This document shows, piece by piece, positions 47,236 through 57,015 of a DNA stretch of 61,095 nt. The notes below the pieces were generated by a model, which had not been told where the DNA came from, ran no database searches, and was given only the letters and a program-made list of their open reading frames with translations. This DNA is from Hyphococcus sp. (GTDB lineage Bacteria; Pseudomonadota; Alphaproteobacteria; Caulobacterales; Parvularculaceae), in NCBI GenBank assembly GCA_013002535.1, contig JABDJK010000103.1:1-61095 (forward strand), written 5' to 3'. The stretch's first letter is position 1, and every line of letters starts with the position of its first letter. The position numbers and the translations under genes are program-made.

Positions 47236-48084
47236 TTAGTTGTAAGGCGGCTGGTGCATGTCTTTGGGCGACAGCGTAAAAATTTCGTATCCGTCATCGG
47301 TGACAGCGATGGAATGTTCAAACTGAGCCGACAAAGATTTATCTCGTGACACGGCCGTCCAGCCGTCCTTTAGCAATTTCACGTCCGGTTTGCCGTCATT
47401 GATCATCGGCTCGATAGTGAAAAACATCCCGGGCTTTAGCTCGGTATCCGCAGCGCGGTGAACGCCGCCCCAACGGTCTTTATATTCCGCGTAGTGAACG
47501 ACGTTTGGCGCTTCGTGAAAAACGCGGCCCAGCCCGTGTCCGCAGAAATCGCGCACCACAGAAAACCCTTCGCCTTCCGCCAGTGTCTGGATGGCGCGGC
47601 CGATATCGCGCAAGGTCGATCCTGGCTTCACGGTCTCAATGCCTGCCATCAACGCCTGGTAGGTCGTACCGACAAGTCGGCGCGCTTTTACCTTTGGTTC
47701 GCCGGCGAAATACATTCGGCTCGTATCGCCATGCCAGCCGTCGATGATGACGGTGACATCGATATTCATAATGTCGCCGTTCTTTAGCGGCTTTGGTCCC
47801 GGTATGCCGTGGCAGATAACGTGGTTCAGCGAGATGCAGGTCGCGTGGCGATAACCGCGATAGCCGATAGTCGCGGAGAGCGCGCCATTATCAAGCACCA
47901 TCTCGCGAACGAGATTATCAAGATGTTCGGTGGTGACCCCGGGCTCCACATGTTCCGTCAACATATCCAGGCATTCCGCGGCAAGGCGACCGGCCTTGCG
48001 CATGCCCTCGAAATCTTCTGCTTTGTGGATCCGAATAGCCCCGACGCGCGGCTCATCTTCACTCAGCGTCTCGCTCATATTCAT
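47236..48084 (-). CDS. map: type I methionine aminopeptidase
   Basis: Removes the initiator Met. 282 residues from the ATG at 48084, whose ATGA overlaps the sfsA stop; the frame extends to 48141 but only inside sfsA. Metal ligands are seen in MNIDVTVIIDGWHGDTSRMYF (two Asp), DFCGHGLGRVFHEAP (His), MFFTIEPMIND (Glu) and QFEHSIAVTDDGYEIFT (Glu). A 30-residue N-terminal extension before IRIHKAEDFEGMRKAG is common in alphaproteobacterial Map. Confidence 0.96.
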   Translation of the reverse strand: MNMSETLSEDEPRVGAIRIHKAEDFEGMRKAGRLAAECLDMLTEHVEPGVTTEHLDNLVREMVLDNGALSATIGYRGYRHATCISLNHVICHGIPGPKPLKNGDIMNIDVTVIIDGWHGDTSRMYFAGEPKVKARRLVGTTYQALMAGIETVKPGSTLRDIGRAIQTLAEGEGFSVVRDFCGHGLGRVFHEAPNVVHYAEYKDRWGGVHRAADTELKPGMFFTIEPMINDGKPDVKLLKDGWTAVSRDKSLSAQFEHSIAVTDDGYEIFTLSPKDMHQPPYN

Positions 48085-48788
48085 GGGTGTTCGATCTCCA
48101 CGGCCCGGCGCAATACAACTTCCTGTATCGTTACTTCGCAATCATAGCACAAGGTTTCAACACCGCCAGCGACCGCGGCGGAAAAAGCCTCTGCATATTT
48201 CGGGTCGAGATCGTTCGCGAGCCGGAATTTATTGCAATCACTTCGTTGAATTACAAAGAGCATCACGGCGCGCGCGCCCTCCGCCGCGACGGTTGCGAGA
48301 TCAGCGAGGTGCTTGGCGCCGCGGGCCGTGACGCTGTCGGGGAATTCAGCGAGGCCGAGCTCTCGCGACAAGTGAACATTCTTCACCTCGACATAACAGG
48401 TTTTCCCCCGCCGCCCTCCGGAGAGCAGAAAATCAACGCGGCTTTTCTCACCGTATTTCACTTCGGGCTTGATTTCTTGGTAGCCGCTCAGCTCCGGAAT
48501 GGCGCCGCGGTCGAGCGCCTCGGCGACGATCTTGTTCGGGTTTGTCGTGTTGATGGGAACAAGTGCGCCGTCGAGATCGATCAGTTCCCAGGAATAGGGA
48601 AGCTTACGTCCTTTGCCGTGATGCTCGCTAAACCAGACTTTTTCACCTTCAATTGCGACGCCCAGCATAGAACCTGGATTGGCGCAATGGGCTGTAATTG
48701 TCTCGCCGGTATCAAGTTCAATGTCCGCAAGAAAGCGCTTGTACCGCTTGATAAGCGTTCCGGTGTGAAGCGGTTGAGTGAAGCGCAT
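48081..48788 (-). CDS. sfsA: SfsA family protein
   Basis: 235 residues. The family signature is complete: LIKRYKRFLADIELDTGE, AHCANPGSMLGV, SWELIDLDGALVPINTTNPN and RVDFLLSG, CYVEVKNVHLS. SfsA was named for sugar-fermentation stimulation; it has an OB-fold and a nuclease-like fold with DNA binding suggested, but its role is unsettled. It heads an sfsA-map-radC unit. Confidence 0.95.
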   Translation of the reverse strand: MRFTQPLHTGTLIKRYKRFLADIELDTGETITAHCANPGSMLGVAIEGEKVWFSEHHGKGRKLPYSWELIDLDGALVPINTTNPNKIVAEALDRGAIPELSGYQEIKPEVKYGEKSRVDFLLSGGRRGKTCYVEVKNVHLSRELGLAEFPDSVTARGAKHLADLATVAAEGARAVMLFVIQRSDCNKFRLANDLDPKYAEAFSAAVAGGVETLCYDCEVTIQEVVLRRAVEIEHP

Positions 48789-48957
48789 AAGAAATTGGAT
48801 TAACGTTTGAGCAATGAATACTGGCGCTCGTTAGGGAAATTTGGCGTTTCCAGCAAGCTGCGCCCTGCTGCGTTAACGCGTTTATAATATAGATTATTAC
48901 GGCGCTATCCTAAAAAATTCAATTGCAGTTGTTGGTTCAGCGCAAACACAGGCGCAG

Positions 48958-49243
48958 ATGATTAGATTCGCAATAGATAGCCGGGGCAAATATTGCCTTG
49001 CTTGCGGCGTTGTGGCGGCCCGTCATTCTTGGTTTTGCTGGGGCTGGTTTGAATTATATGCGCTACACCGGCGCTGTGAGCGAATTTCAAGAAATAGCCG
49101 ACACAGCCGCTCTGGCTGGTGCGCGCGAATATTCTGTTGTCGCCGAAGGGGTGGCGGCGGCGACTGCGCAAAACGTCGCTGATAAAATGTTGGCTGCGGG
49201 AAAATTCAAATTGACCGTTAACCGAGAAGCTATTGTTACTTGA
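48958..49243 (+). pseudogene. frameshifted, truncated copy of the TadG-like gene
   Basis: The start reads MIRFAIDSRG, matching MKKFSTDQSG of the gene at 49400. One extra A in 48988-48990 then shifts the frame; the next frame continues NIALLAALWRPVILGFAGAGL and IADTAALAGAREYSVVAEG, parallel to the intact copy. It stops after about 80 residues (TVNREAIVT), so most of the protein is missing. The two are a tandem duplication in which the first copy has decayed. Confidence 0.85.
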
Positions 49244-49399
49244 GTATCAATTTTCTCGATTGAGAACTGGATTCAACCAATCATTTACTGATTCATACTG
49301 GAAGTAATTCATTAACCAAGCGGAAACATAAAATTTTAGGAAATGCGACCTAAACGTTTCTGCGGGGGAGAGGTTGGTAACAGCCGCTCCGAAGGACGA

Positions 49400-50632
49400 A
49401 TGAAAAAATTTTCGACCGATCAAAGTGGTAATATTGCAGTCCTTGGCGCCCTTATGATGCCGATACTCATTGGGTTGGCGGGCGCGGGGCTCGATTATTC
49501 ACGGTACTACAATGCAAAATCAGATTTACAGGCGATAGCCGATATGGCGGCGATCGCCGGCGCGCGCGAATATGTTGTGGTCGCCGACGGCATACCGGTA
49601 GCAACGGCGCAAAACATCGCAGATAAATCGCTTGCAAAAACACCATCCGGCGATGGCGCATCAGCGACTGTGTCAGGTGACGAAATTAACACAACAGTTA
49701 CAGTAAAAATTTCGAGGACATATACGCCGACATTGTTAGTCGGACTTTATAAGAACCCTTTAAATCTTGAAGTCGATGCAACAGCCCAAGCGCTCGGTGG
49801 TGCAAACATTTGTGTCATCGTGCTTGAAGAAAAAGCCAACTACGTTCTTGAAATGACTCAAAACGCGACATTGACCGGACAGGATTGCGCCGTCTACTCA
49901 AACTCAACGGGCAGTTTTGGGATTGGCGCCTATGGAAACTCAACCCTGAAGACCAGCCTGAATTGCACTGCTGGCGGTTATGATGGCGCGGCTGCAAGAT
50001 TTGACCCCAAGCCGCTGACCGACTGTCCGCCGCGCGAAGATCCGCTATTTGATCGACCGACGCCGTCCTCCGGCAGCTGCTCGCTGTTGCCGAATTTGAT
50101 TAAAGACCTCACGATTGTTTTGACGCCGGCGGTCTATTGCAGCGGATTGACGATTGACGGCAACGCCGATGTGACGTTGTTGCCAGGTAAATACGTTATT
50201 CGCGATGGCGATCTCGAGATTCTCGCGAATGCCCGCGTCGTTGGCAACGGCGTCGGGTTTTACTTTGAAGGGACAAATTCCACCTTAACAGTTGGTCCCG
50301 ATGCAACGCTTTCAATGACGGCGATGACCGACGGTGATATGGCCGGCTTATTGATGTTTCAAGACCGCAACGCCAAGCCAAATACAGCGTTTACGATTAG
50401 CAGCAACAACGCTGAAACGTTAGTCGGCACGATTTACCTGCCACAGGCGCGTCTATTTATCGATGCGCAATCGCCTGTCGCTTCGCAGTCCGCTTATACA
50501 GCAATCATAGCAAGGCGGCTCGAGTTAACATCGTCGGTAAATCTTGTTCTGAATTCCGATTACAAAGCTACCGATGTTCCTGTTCCGGCTGGTTTGGCGG
50601 GCGCGGGCGGAAATGTGATTTTGCGAGACTAA
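49400..50632 (+). CDS. TadG-like pilus-assembly-type protein
   Basis: 410 residues. The N-terminus (TDQSGNIAVLGALMMPILIG, then DYSRYYNAKSDLQAIADMAAIAGA) is the TadE/TadG-type single helix that tethers the protein to the inner membrane with the rest outside. Residues about 150-410 are Gly/Asn/Thr-rich with DGNADVTLLPGKYVIRDGDLE, a repeat-like beta-helix. No other tad gene is near. The ATG at 49400 has GAAGGA just upstream. Preceded by a decayed copy of itself. Confidence 0.85.
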   Translation: MKKFSTDQSGNIAVLGALMMPILIGLAGAGLDYSRYYNAKSDLQAIADMAAIAGAREYVVVADGIPVATAQNIADKSLAKTPSGDGASATVSGDEINTTVTVKISRTYTPTLLVGLYKNPLNLEVDATAQALGGANICVIVLEEKANYVLEMTQNATLTGQDCAVYSNSTGSFGIGAYGNSTLKTSLNCTAGGYDGAAARFDPKPLTDCPPREDPLFDRPTPSSGSCSLLPNLIKDLTIVLTPAVYCSGLTIDGNADVTLLPGKYVIRDGDLEILANARVVGNGVGFYFEGTNSTLTVGPDATLSMTAMTDGDMAGLLMFQDRNAKPNTAFTISSNNAETLVGTIYLPQARLFIDAQSPVASQSAYTAIIARRLELTSSVNLVLNSDYKATDVPVPAGLAGAGGNVILRD

Positions 50633-50939
50633 ACAACGCATCCAGTTGTGACAGATGTTTTGCGGTTGACGTCGCATCATCATTCAGTCGGCGTCGCAGC
50701 TTTCGCGCTGTACGGTGATACTCTGCCGCATCACCGGTTTCCTCCATTAAATACAAAAGGTGTGAAACATCGCGGCGCAGACGGTGTTCAACAATGGTTT
50801 GATAACGCTGGTATTCCTCCGCCGAAATCATGACTGGAGCAATACAATTATAACGAATGATGGCGACTGGCGCTGTCTTTGCCTTACGTATGGCGGCGCC
50901 GAAGCGCTGCTTCACATCATGGGCGTTAATTCTTTGCAT
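50568..50939 (-). CDS. Phd/YefM-type antitoxin-like protein
   Basis: 123 residues from the ATG at 50939 (AAGG eight bases upstream). Residues 1-45 fit the Phd/YefM fold: MQRINAHDVKQRFGAAIRKA and VMISAEEYQRYQTI. The rest is helical and basic and does not match a known toxin-neutralising tail. No toxin-size partner is adjacent on the same strand: the 3' end runs 65 bases into the convergent TadG-like gene. It appears to be an orphan antitoxin, or it has a longer, altered C-terminus. Confidence 0.72.
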   Translation of the reverse strand: MQRINAHDVKQRFGAAIRKAKTAPVAIIRYNCIAPVMISAEEYQRYQTIVEHRLRRDVSHLLYLMEETGDAAEYHRTARKLRRRLNDDATSTAKHLSQLDALFSLAKSHFRPRPPNQPEQEHR

Positions 50940-51109
50940 TGGACGAACCTTGTTTTGCTCGCGCACTATGGCGCTCTTCAAAGCTCGTCGCGAATTTTCG
51001 AATGGGTATTTTTAGTGCTGACTACAAGACACAGCGCTGAAGAAATATATGGCTATCCCATCCGGTTAACTATAAATCCTTATCAACCGTGCCTGAATTT
51101 GAGAATTAT

Positions 51110-51880
51110 ATGTCGACAAGAAAAACAGCCGCTGTGCTCGCCATTGGCGATGAGATTCTGTCCGGGCGCACCCGCGATTCAAATATCCATTTTCTTGCGA
51201 AGTGGTTGACCGAACGCGGCGTCGTTCTGAACGAAGCGCGGATCGTCGGCGATGAAATCGACGACATAGCATCGGCATTGAATGGTCTGCGCGCGCGATA
51301 CGATTACGTATTCACATCGGGCGGTATTGGACCGACCCACGACGATATAACTGTTGATGCAATAGCAACTGCATTTGGCGTAAAAGTTGTCGCTCATCCC
51401 CGTGCAGTTAAGCTCATCACAAACTGGTATCAATCGCGTGGCGAAGAGGTAACCGATGCGCGACTGCGCATGGCGCGAACGCCGGCCGGCGCGATCTTGA
51501 TTGAAAATAAAATTTCCGGCGCCCCCGGCGTGCGGATTGAGAACGTTTTCGTCATGGCGGGCGTGCCGCGAATATTCAAGGCGATGCTGAACGCCGTAGA
51601 AGACGAAATCCACAAGGGCGCACTATTGCATTCGCGCGCAGCAACGGCGCGAAACCTGCCCGAATCGACCCTTGCTGAACAATTGCGCGAGATTCAAGCA
51701 GCCTTGAAGGACGTCTCAATCGGGAGCTATCCGATCGATGGCGACGAAAAAGGCGTCACAATCGTCGCGCGCTCAGAATCGGCCGAAACAGCAGAGGCAG
51801 CCATACACGCCGTTAGCGCAGCAATGCGCGCGCTCGGTTTTGAGCCAGAATTGTGTGACCGGAAGGTCAACGATCAATAG
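51110..51880 (+). CDS. CinA N-terminal / molybdopterin-binding (MoaB-like) protein
   Basis: 256 residues. AVLAIGDEILSGRTRDSN, VFTSGGIGPTHDDITVDAIA and PGVRIENVFVMAGVPRIFKAM are the COG1058 signatures of the CinA N-terminal half, which in full-length CinA is an ADP-ribose pyrophosphatase-type domain. The C-terminal PncC half is encoded separately at 11717-12205, so CinA is split in this genome. Start at the ATG at 51110; GTG at 51089 is possible. Confidence 0.9.
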   Translation: MSTRKTAAVLAIGDEILSGRTRDSNIHFLAKWLTERGVVLNEARIVGDEIDDIASALNGLRARYDYVFTSGGIGPTHDDITVDAIATAFGVKVVAHPRAVKLITNWYQSRGEEVTDARLRMARTPAGAILIENKISGAPGVRIENVFVMAGVPRIFKAMLNAVEDEIHKGALLHSRAATARNLPESTLAEQLREIQAALKDVSIGSYPIDGDEKGVTIVARSESAETAEAAIHAVSAAMRALGFEPELCDRKVNDQ

Positions 51881-51954
51881 TTTGTGATGGCGAGAGGACG
51901 TGCCGTCGGGCGCAGTTTCGTGCATAGTGATGGCGCAATCGTAGGGAAGTTCCA

Positions 51955-52908
51955 ATGTCCAAAACCGGCAAATGCATCGGTATCGCGGCGTTCATTTTTT
52001 TCGGGACAGCGCCGGCTGTGTTAGCTGCGCCGGGCGGCGGAAGCTCTGGAGCGCCTGTTACCCAGCCAAAACAAAATATCGACCCAGCCAAATCATATCA
52101 GGAGGGCGTCGAGGCGCTCGAAGCGGGCGACTACAAAAAGGCCGAACGCAAATTCGGGGAAGTTTTGCGCGTTATGCGAGATATGCCCGAAGCCAATTAC
52201 TATATGGGCCTCGCAAAAGTCGGTCGCGAAAAACACAAAGCATCTGTTAAATATTTTAAGCGCGCCGTGAAGGAGCGGCCAAATTTTGTAGAGGCGCGCG
52301 AGCAATTGGCTCTTTCCTACATCGTATTGGAAAAAACTGAAGAAGCGGCCGAGCAACAAGCCGCGCTGGAAGAATTGAAGGTCTCTTGCGCAACCGCCGA
52401 ATGCGATACAAATTTCATCAAACGCCTTGATGACGCGCTCAGTCGAATTGCGTTGGCTATGGGTGAGGGCATTGAAACTGACGATGTCAGCGCGGCGCCA
52501 ATTGACAAAGACATATTCGCCGCGCGCACTGACGGCGAAAGCCGATATGGCGCAGCCGTACGTCTGATCAATCAATCGCGCTATGATGAAGCGATCGAAG
52601 CACTTTATCTGGCGCAAGCTGCAATTGGACCGCATCCGGATGTGCTGAACTATCTGGGATTTTGCCACCGCAAATTGGGCGACTTCGACAAGGCGCGCGG
52701 GTTTTACGCGCTCGCGCTGGAAATTGATTCTCAGCACCTCGGCGCTAACGAATATCTCGGGGAGCTTTACGTGGAGACTGGCGAACTTGACCGCGCAAAA
52801 CGCCAGCTCGTGAAGCTCGATGCATTGTGCGCTTTTGGATGCGCCGAGCGCGAAGACCTCGCCCGGCTCATTGAGATCAAGGAATCCGTCCGGCGCGCGG
52901 AGCGTTAA
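51955..52908 (+). CDS. secreted TPR protein
   Basis: 317 residues. A signal peptide (IGIAAFIFFGTAPAVLAAPGG) precedes an N-terminal TPR group (SYQEGVEALEAGDYKKAERK, ANYYMGLAKVGREKHKASVK, EARLQLALSYIVLEKTE-like) and a second TPR group (YDEAIEALYLAQAAIGPH, VLNYLGFCHRKLGDFDKARG, LGANEYLGELYVETGELDRA). Two Cys pairs (SCATAEC, ALCAFGC) may form disulfides. It is a periplasmic protein-interaction scaffold. It overlaps the next gene (TAATG), so they probably act together. Confidence 0.85.
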   Translation: MSKTGKCIGIAAFIFFGTAPAVLAAPGGGSSGAPVTQPKQNIDPAKSYQEGVEALEAGDYKKAERKFGEVLRVMRDMPEANYYMGLAKVGREKHKASVKYFKRAVKERPNFVEAREQLALSYIVLEKTEEAAEQQAALEELKVSCATAECDTNFIKRLDDALSRIALAMGEGIETDDVSAAPIDKDIFAARTDGESRYGAAVRLINQSRYDEAIEALYLAQAAIGPHPDVLNYLGFCHRKLGDFDKARGFYALALEIDSQHLGANEYLGELYVETGELDRAKRQLVKLDALCAFGCAEREDLARLIEIKESVRRAER

Positions 52909-53990
52909 TGCGCACCGTTCAAATCGTTTTTGCAGTGGCCGGTTTCGCTTCCGTCGCGTCTTGTTCGTTTTGGCACGGTCTCACACTAAGCGAAGCGCCC
53001 AGTGCGAGCGCAGAAAAACCGCTGCGCAGCGACATTGAGTTAACGGAAGCGAAATGGACGGCCGCCGAAGCTGATATTTTGTATATCCTCACTAAAGAAC
53101 CGGCGGAGTGTCTGGCGCCGGCAAGCGACAAGGAAACGCAATATCTGATTGATGTCGGGCGGACGGCGTTTAACAGCCCGTTCCTGTTAGGCGGACAGGC
53201 GGCGCGCGCGCGCCTGACCTGCAATTCCTGTCACCGCCGCGGCGGTGATAATCCGGACTTCTTCATCGCCGGTTTATCGTCCAAACCGGGCACCGCGGAT
53301 GTTACGTCGTCGATCTTCAGCAAAATTCGTGAAGATGGTGAATTCAATCCAGTTGCAATTCCGAACCTGATAGACAGCGCTGCGAAGTCTTCCTTCGGAT
53401 CGCACGGCGTTTCTGCAGAATTGAATGCGGCGCCAGAATCCATGTTATCGCTAAGGGCGCCCGGCAAAGGCTCACTCGAACTCCAGGCCTTTATCGCATC
53501 GGCTATCACAGATGAATTTCAGGGCGTCCCGCCGCCGCAGTCAGTGCTCGACGGCCTCGTCGCGTATGTCGCTCACTTGAAAAGCGATGAATGCGCGAGC
53601 GACAATGTTGACCGCACGCTCAGTGCTGATGTCGCTCGGATCGCCGGCATGATTGATGCGGCTATCGAAAGCGTTGAGCGCGGCGAGCGTGACACCGCGA
53701 GCCTGCTCGTCCTGACCGCACAGAACAAATTTGTCGATATTTATGAGCGCTACAATATCGATGGTTTGTTGGATCAACGCAATGTTATCCTGGATCGGGC
53801 GCAGCAATTGGCAAAGCTGCGCCCGAAGGTTGCAGCGCGTAAAGAAAAGATCGAAATTGAACTGGCGGCGTTTCTAGCTTCGCTGGATCAATTCGCTAGA
53901 TATCTTGAGTCCAGCAGCGAACATTCACTTTACAATAAGGGCGTCCTGATCGAATTACTGGGTTTGGAAGAAACCGAAGAGTCGATTTGA
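52908..53990 (+). CDS. cytochrome c-like lipoprotein
   Basis: 360 residues. A lipoprotein signal (FASVASCS, Cys about 19) is followed by one haem c motif, CNSCH, near residue 105, preceded by RTAFNSPFLLGGQAARARLT. The second haem site of di-haem peroxidases is not visible; the C-terminal 120 residues are helical and lack CxxCH. It belongs to the broad cytochrome c / MauG-like group. It is fused by overlap to the TPR gene and touches sdaA with no gap. Confidence 0.75.
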   Translation: MRTVQIVFAVAGFASVASCSFWHGLTLSEAPSASAEKPLRSDIELTEAKWTAAEADILYILTKEPAECLAPASDKETQYLIDVGRTAFNSPFLLGGQAARARLTCNSCHRRGGDNPDFFIAGLSSKPGTADVTSSIFSKIREDGEFNPVAIPNLIDSAAKSSFGSHGVSAELNAAPESMLSLRAPGKGSLELQAFIASAITDEFQGVPPPQSVLDGLVAYVAHLKSDECASDNVDRTLSADVARIAGMIDAAIESVERGERDTASLLVLTAQNKFVDIYERYNIDGLLDQRNVILDRAQQLAKLRPKVAARKEKIEIELAAFLASLDQFARYLESSSEHSLYNKGVLIELLGLEETEESI

Positions 53991-55364
53991 ATGCTAAGCG
54001 TATTTGACGTTTTTAAGGTCGGGATCGGACCGTCATCGTCACACACGATCGGGCCCATGCGTATTGGCGCGCGGTTTTTAAGCGAAGCGGCAGATGCCGG
54101 TGTGTTGGGAGGCGTCTCGCGTGTGAAGGTCGATCTTCATGGGTCACTGGCGCTGACCGGCATAGGCCATGGCAGCGACAAGGCGGCCATTCTCGGGTTA
54201 ATGGGGTTCGAGCCGGATTCAGTGGATCCAGACGAAGCCGACGCCGCTGTCGCGCGAGTGCGCAACGAAAAACGGCTTCAATTAACTGGCGGTCCGGAGC
54301 TAGATTTCGATCCAGCGCGCGATATTGATCTGCGCGGCGACATAATCCCGGAAATTCACCCGAACGAAATGCGACTGTTTCTATTCGCTGGCGACGATTG
54401 CGTGTTCGACCAAACGTATTATTCCGTTGGTGGGGGCTTCATCGCGAGCGCCGTTCAACTCGCCAAGCCGGCGGAAAACGATATGATCAACCTCCCACAA
54501 CGCGGCAAGTATCAATTCGGATCGGCGGCCGAACTTATCTCGATCTGCCGCGAGAACGACTTACAAATCTATGACGTCATACTTGCCAATGAAGATGAAT
54601 TCCGTTCGCGTGAACAAACGCGGGAAAAACTGTACAATGTCTGGGCGGCTATGCGTGACTGTATCGACCGTGGCCTGCGCACCGAAGGGGTGCTGCCGGG
54701 CGGGCTTCAGGTCGCGCGGCGCGCGCCGGCGCTTTTCAAAAAATTGCTGAATGCGCCGATGGCGAATGAACGAGAGCAGCTGTTCGATTGGCTGAATGTG
54801 TATGCCATGGCCGTCAACGAAGAGAACGCTGCGGGCGGGCGCGTTGTTACCGCTCCGACAAACGGCGCAGCGGGCATCATTCCCGCGGTCCTGAAACATT
54901 ATTGCGCGCTCGAAGAAGAAAACTTGCCGCAGATCCGGAAGTTTCTAGTGACAGCTGCGGGTATAGGCATGCTCTACAAACAACGCGCCTCAATTTCCGG
55001 GGCCGAAATGGGATGTCAGGGCGAGGTCGGCGTTGCGTGTTCCATGGCGGCGGCGGGCCTTGCTGCAGTCTGGGGTGGGACAAACGACCAGATCGAGCAC
55101 GCCGCCGAAATCGGTATGGAGCACAATCTCGGGCTGACGTGCGACCCGGTCGGCGGCCTTGTCCAGATTCCGTGCATTGAACGCAACGCCATTGGCGCGG
55201 TCAAAGCCGTCAATGCTGCGCGCCTCGCGGTCAATGCCAGCCATCCGCACAAAGTATCGCTGGACCAAGTGATCGAAACCATGCGCCAGACCGGCCTTGA
55301 TATGTCGCGCAAATATAAAGAGACGTCCGAGGGCGGTCTCGCGGTCAATGTCATCGAGTGTTGA
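53991..55364 (+). CDS. sdaA: L-serine ammonia-lyase (iron-sulfur)
   Basis: Converts L-serine to pyruvate and ammonia. 457 residues of the single-chain type with alpha and beta domains fused. [21 protein letters not shown] opens the beta domain. Cys for the 4Fe-4S cluster are in [20 protein letters not shown] and [19 protein letters not shown]. The ATG directly follows the cytochrome stop, so it is read from the same transcript. Nine bases later is the convergent LytTR gene end. Confidence 0.95.
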   Translation: MLSVFDVFKVGIGPSSSHTIGPMRIGARFLSEAADAGVLGGVSRVKVDLHGSLALTGIGHGSDKAAILGLMGFEPDSVDPDEADAAVARVRNEKRLQLTGGPELDFDPARDIDLRGDIIPEIHPNEMRLFLFAGDDCVFDQTYYSVGGGFIASAVQLAKPAENDMINLPQRGKYQFGSAAELISICRENDLQIYDVILANEDEFRSREQTREKLYNVWAAMRDCIDRGLRTEGVLPGGLQVARRAPALFKKLLNAPMANEREQLFDWLNVYAMAVNEENAAGGRVVTAPTNGAAGIIPAVLKHYCALEEENLPQIRKFLVTAAGIGMLYKQRASISGAEMGCQGEVGVACSMAAAGLAAVWGGTNDQIEHAAEIGMEHNLGLTCDPVGGLVQIPCIERNAIGAVKAVNAARLAVNASHPHKVSLDQVIETMRQTGLDMSRKYKETSEGGLAVNVIEC

Positions 55365-55373
55365 CGCGCCGTA

Positions 55374-56870
55374 TTATTGAAGCGCGCTTCTGACTTTTGG
55401 CATGATCCGGCGGCTAACCGGAATTTCGGTTTCTGTGGTAAGCTGCAAAATACCAACGCCGTTATTTTCCCGCCGCAGTGTCTTCACGAAATTTGTATTG
55501 ACGAGATAAGAGCGGTGTACGCGCAGAAAAACTGCGGGCAATTGCTCTTCGAGCTGAGCGAGGCTTCCATTGTGCAGAATTTCACGACCGTCGCGCATGC
55601 TAATTTCGACATAATCACCCGCGCCTTTACAATGAGCAATTTCATCAACTTGAACAAAATCTAGCTTGCCCGCGCTTGATACAGAAATCTGTTTGTTGGC
55701 GTTTTTATGGCTGGCGCGCTCGAGCGACAGCTCTAATTGGTGCGAGCGCGCGCGTTCGTTTTCGAGAAGTTTGCGTTCCTTGGCGGCCGAAATCGCTTCA
55801 GCAACAAAAAGCGCGAGCAACAACGCAGTGACTTCGTAAAAGAAAATCACGTTCAGAAACTGTCCCTGAAAAATCATGATAGATGCGCCTAGGATCACAA
55901 AAATAAATAGGTGCAAATATGCCTGAGGCTTATTCTTAGTGACAGCGAACGCCGAAACAATTGCGCCAATTATTGCGGCAAATAAAATTGAAAAACCGGC
56001 CTTACCGTCAAAACTGGGAAAGACCAAAAGCGGCGCCAGTGTAATAAGCGCCGCCGCTGCAAAAGCAGTTCGATGGCGGAGGTATTTCGAGAAAATATAG
56101 GCGAGCAGGCAGAGCGCGAACGCGCAAGAAAATAAAACAATCAAAATCATGCGCCATTCATGCGCCGGATAAAGATAAGGCGTCAGGCCGCGGTAAACTT
56201 CGACAAAAACTTGTGCCGCTGCAAACAGGGAAATAAGAATGAGAAGCGCCGTGTTGAGGCGCGCTTGGCCCGTTAGAGCCGTCGTACTAAAGTATATTGC
56301 GCCAAGGATTAGCGCACCGAGCGGGATAAGTGACGGCCAGTATGCATTAAGCAGAAAAGCCGTTGGGCTCCCATATTCGCCAATCGCGAGCCAATGTACT
56401 GGATAGCGGAAATTTATAAACCCCCGCTGCGCAGACATCCGCAAAATGATCTCATTTTCACCAGGTAGAACAGATTCTCTCGGGATATAAAGCACGGCGT
56501 CCATTCGGCCGGGAGTTTCATCCGTTGCGTCGACCGCCGGTTGGCCGTTCGCGCCGATGCGGACGCCATTGAGATATGCTTCGCTTGAGGCTTTGGCCGA
56601 AATGAATAGTCCTAACGGCCGTTCTGACGAAATCAGGCCGTCATCAATATCGATAAGCGCCCGAACCCAGATTTCGCGGCCCTGGGGATCAATTTCCCAG
56701 ATTGGCGATACTGAACAGTTTGTATTTGCGAAGTCGATTGATTCCATAGTCCCGCCATCGGCCGGGCAAACCGTTGCTTCGCGAACGTAAGCCGTATTGG
56801 CGGCGCCGGCGCCGGACGTGAAAACCGACGTGATAAGAATCAAAGAGAATAACCAAATCACTCTATTCAT
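55374..56870 (-). CDS. membrane-bound LytTR transcriptional regulator
   Basis: 498 residues. Signal peptide (MNRVIWLFSLILITSVFTSG), a periplasmic beta-sandwich with two Cys (ATVCPADGG, FANTNCSVSPIW), seven hydrophobic helices from residue ~175 to 370, a short coiled coil (LENERARSHQLELSLERAS), and a C-terminal LytTR DNA-binding domain (VDEIAHCKGAGDYVEISMRDG, FLRVHRSYLVNTNFVKTL). No receiver domain, so it is a one-component sensor that binds DNA from the membrane. Divergent from the hydrolase lipoprotein with 145 bp between, its likely target. Confidence 0.85.
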   Translation of the reverse strand: MNRVIWLFSLILITSVFTSGAGAANTAYVREATVCPADGGTMESIDFANTNCSVSPIWEIDPQGREIWVRALIDIDDGLISSERPLGLFISAKASSEAYLNGVRIGANGQPAVDATDETPGRMDAVLYIPRESVLPGENEIILRMSAQRGFINFRYPVHWLAIGEYGSPTAFLLNAYWPSLIPLGALILGAIYFSTTALTGQARLNTALLILISLFAAAQVFVEVYRGLTPYLYPAHEWRMILIVLFSCAFALCLLAYIFSKYLRHRTAFAAAALITLAPLLVFPSFDGKAGFSILFAAIIGAIVSAFAVTKNKPQAYLHLFIFVILGASIMIFQGQFLNVIFFYEVTALLLALFVAEAISAAKERKLLENERARSHQLELSLERASHKNANKQISVSSAGKLDFVQVDEIAHCKGAGDYVEISMRDGREILHNGSLAQLEEQLPAVFLRVHRSYLVNTNFVKTLRRENNGVGILQLTTETEIPVSRRIMPKVRSALQ

Positions 56871-57015
56871 GTGGCAACCGTATACCGATTTGACGCTACC
56901 GCTCACCGCCGCTGACCGAAAATTGCTCGCCGCTTGCCGATTATACGGTTTTATCAGCAGGCAGCGCGCGCCAGCTTGGTGACTTGAAAGCTGTCAAATG
57001 CGAAAAGGGAAGCCA

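Noticed and set aside
48087-48803. 238-codon plus-strand frame over sfsA
   Set aside because: It exactly covers sfsA, whose family motifs are complete on the minus strand.
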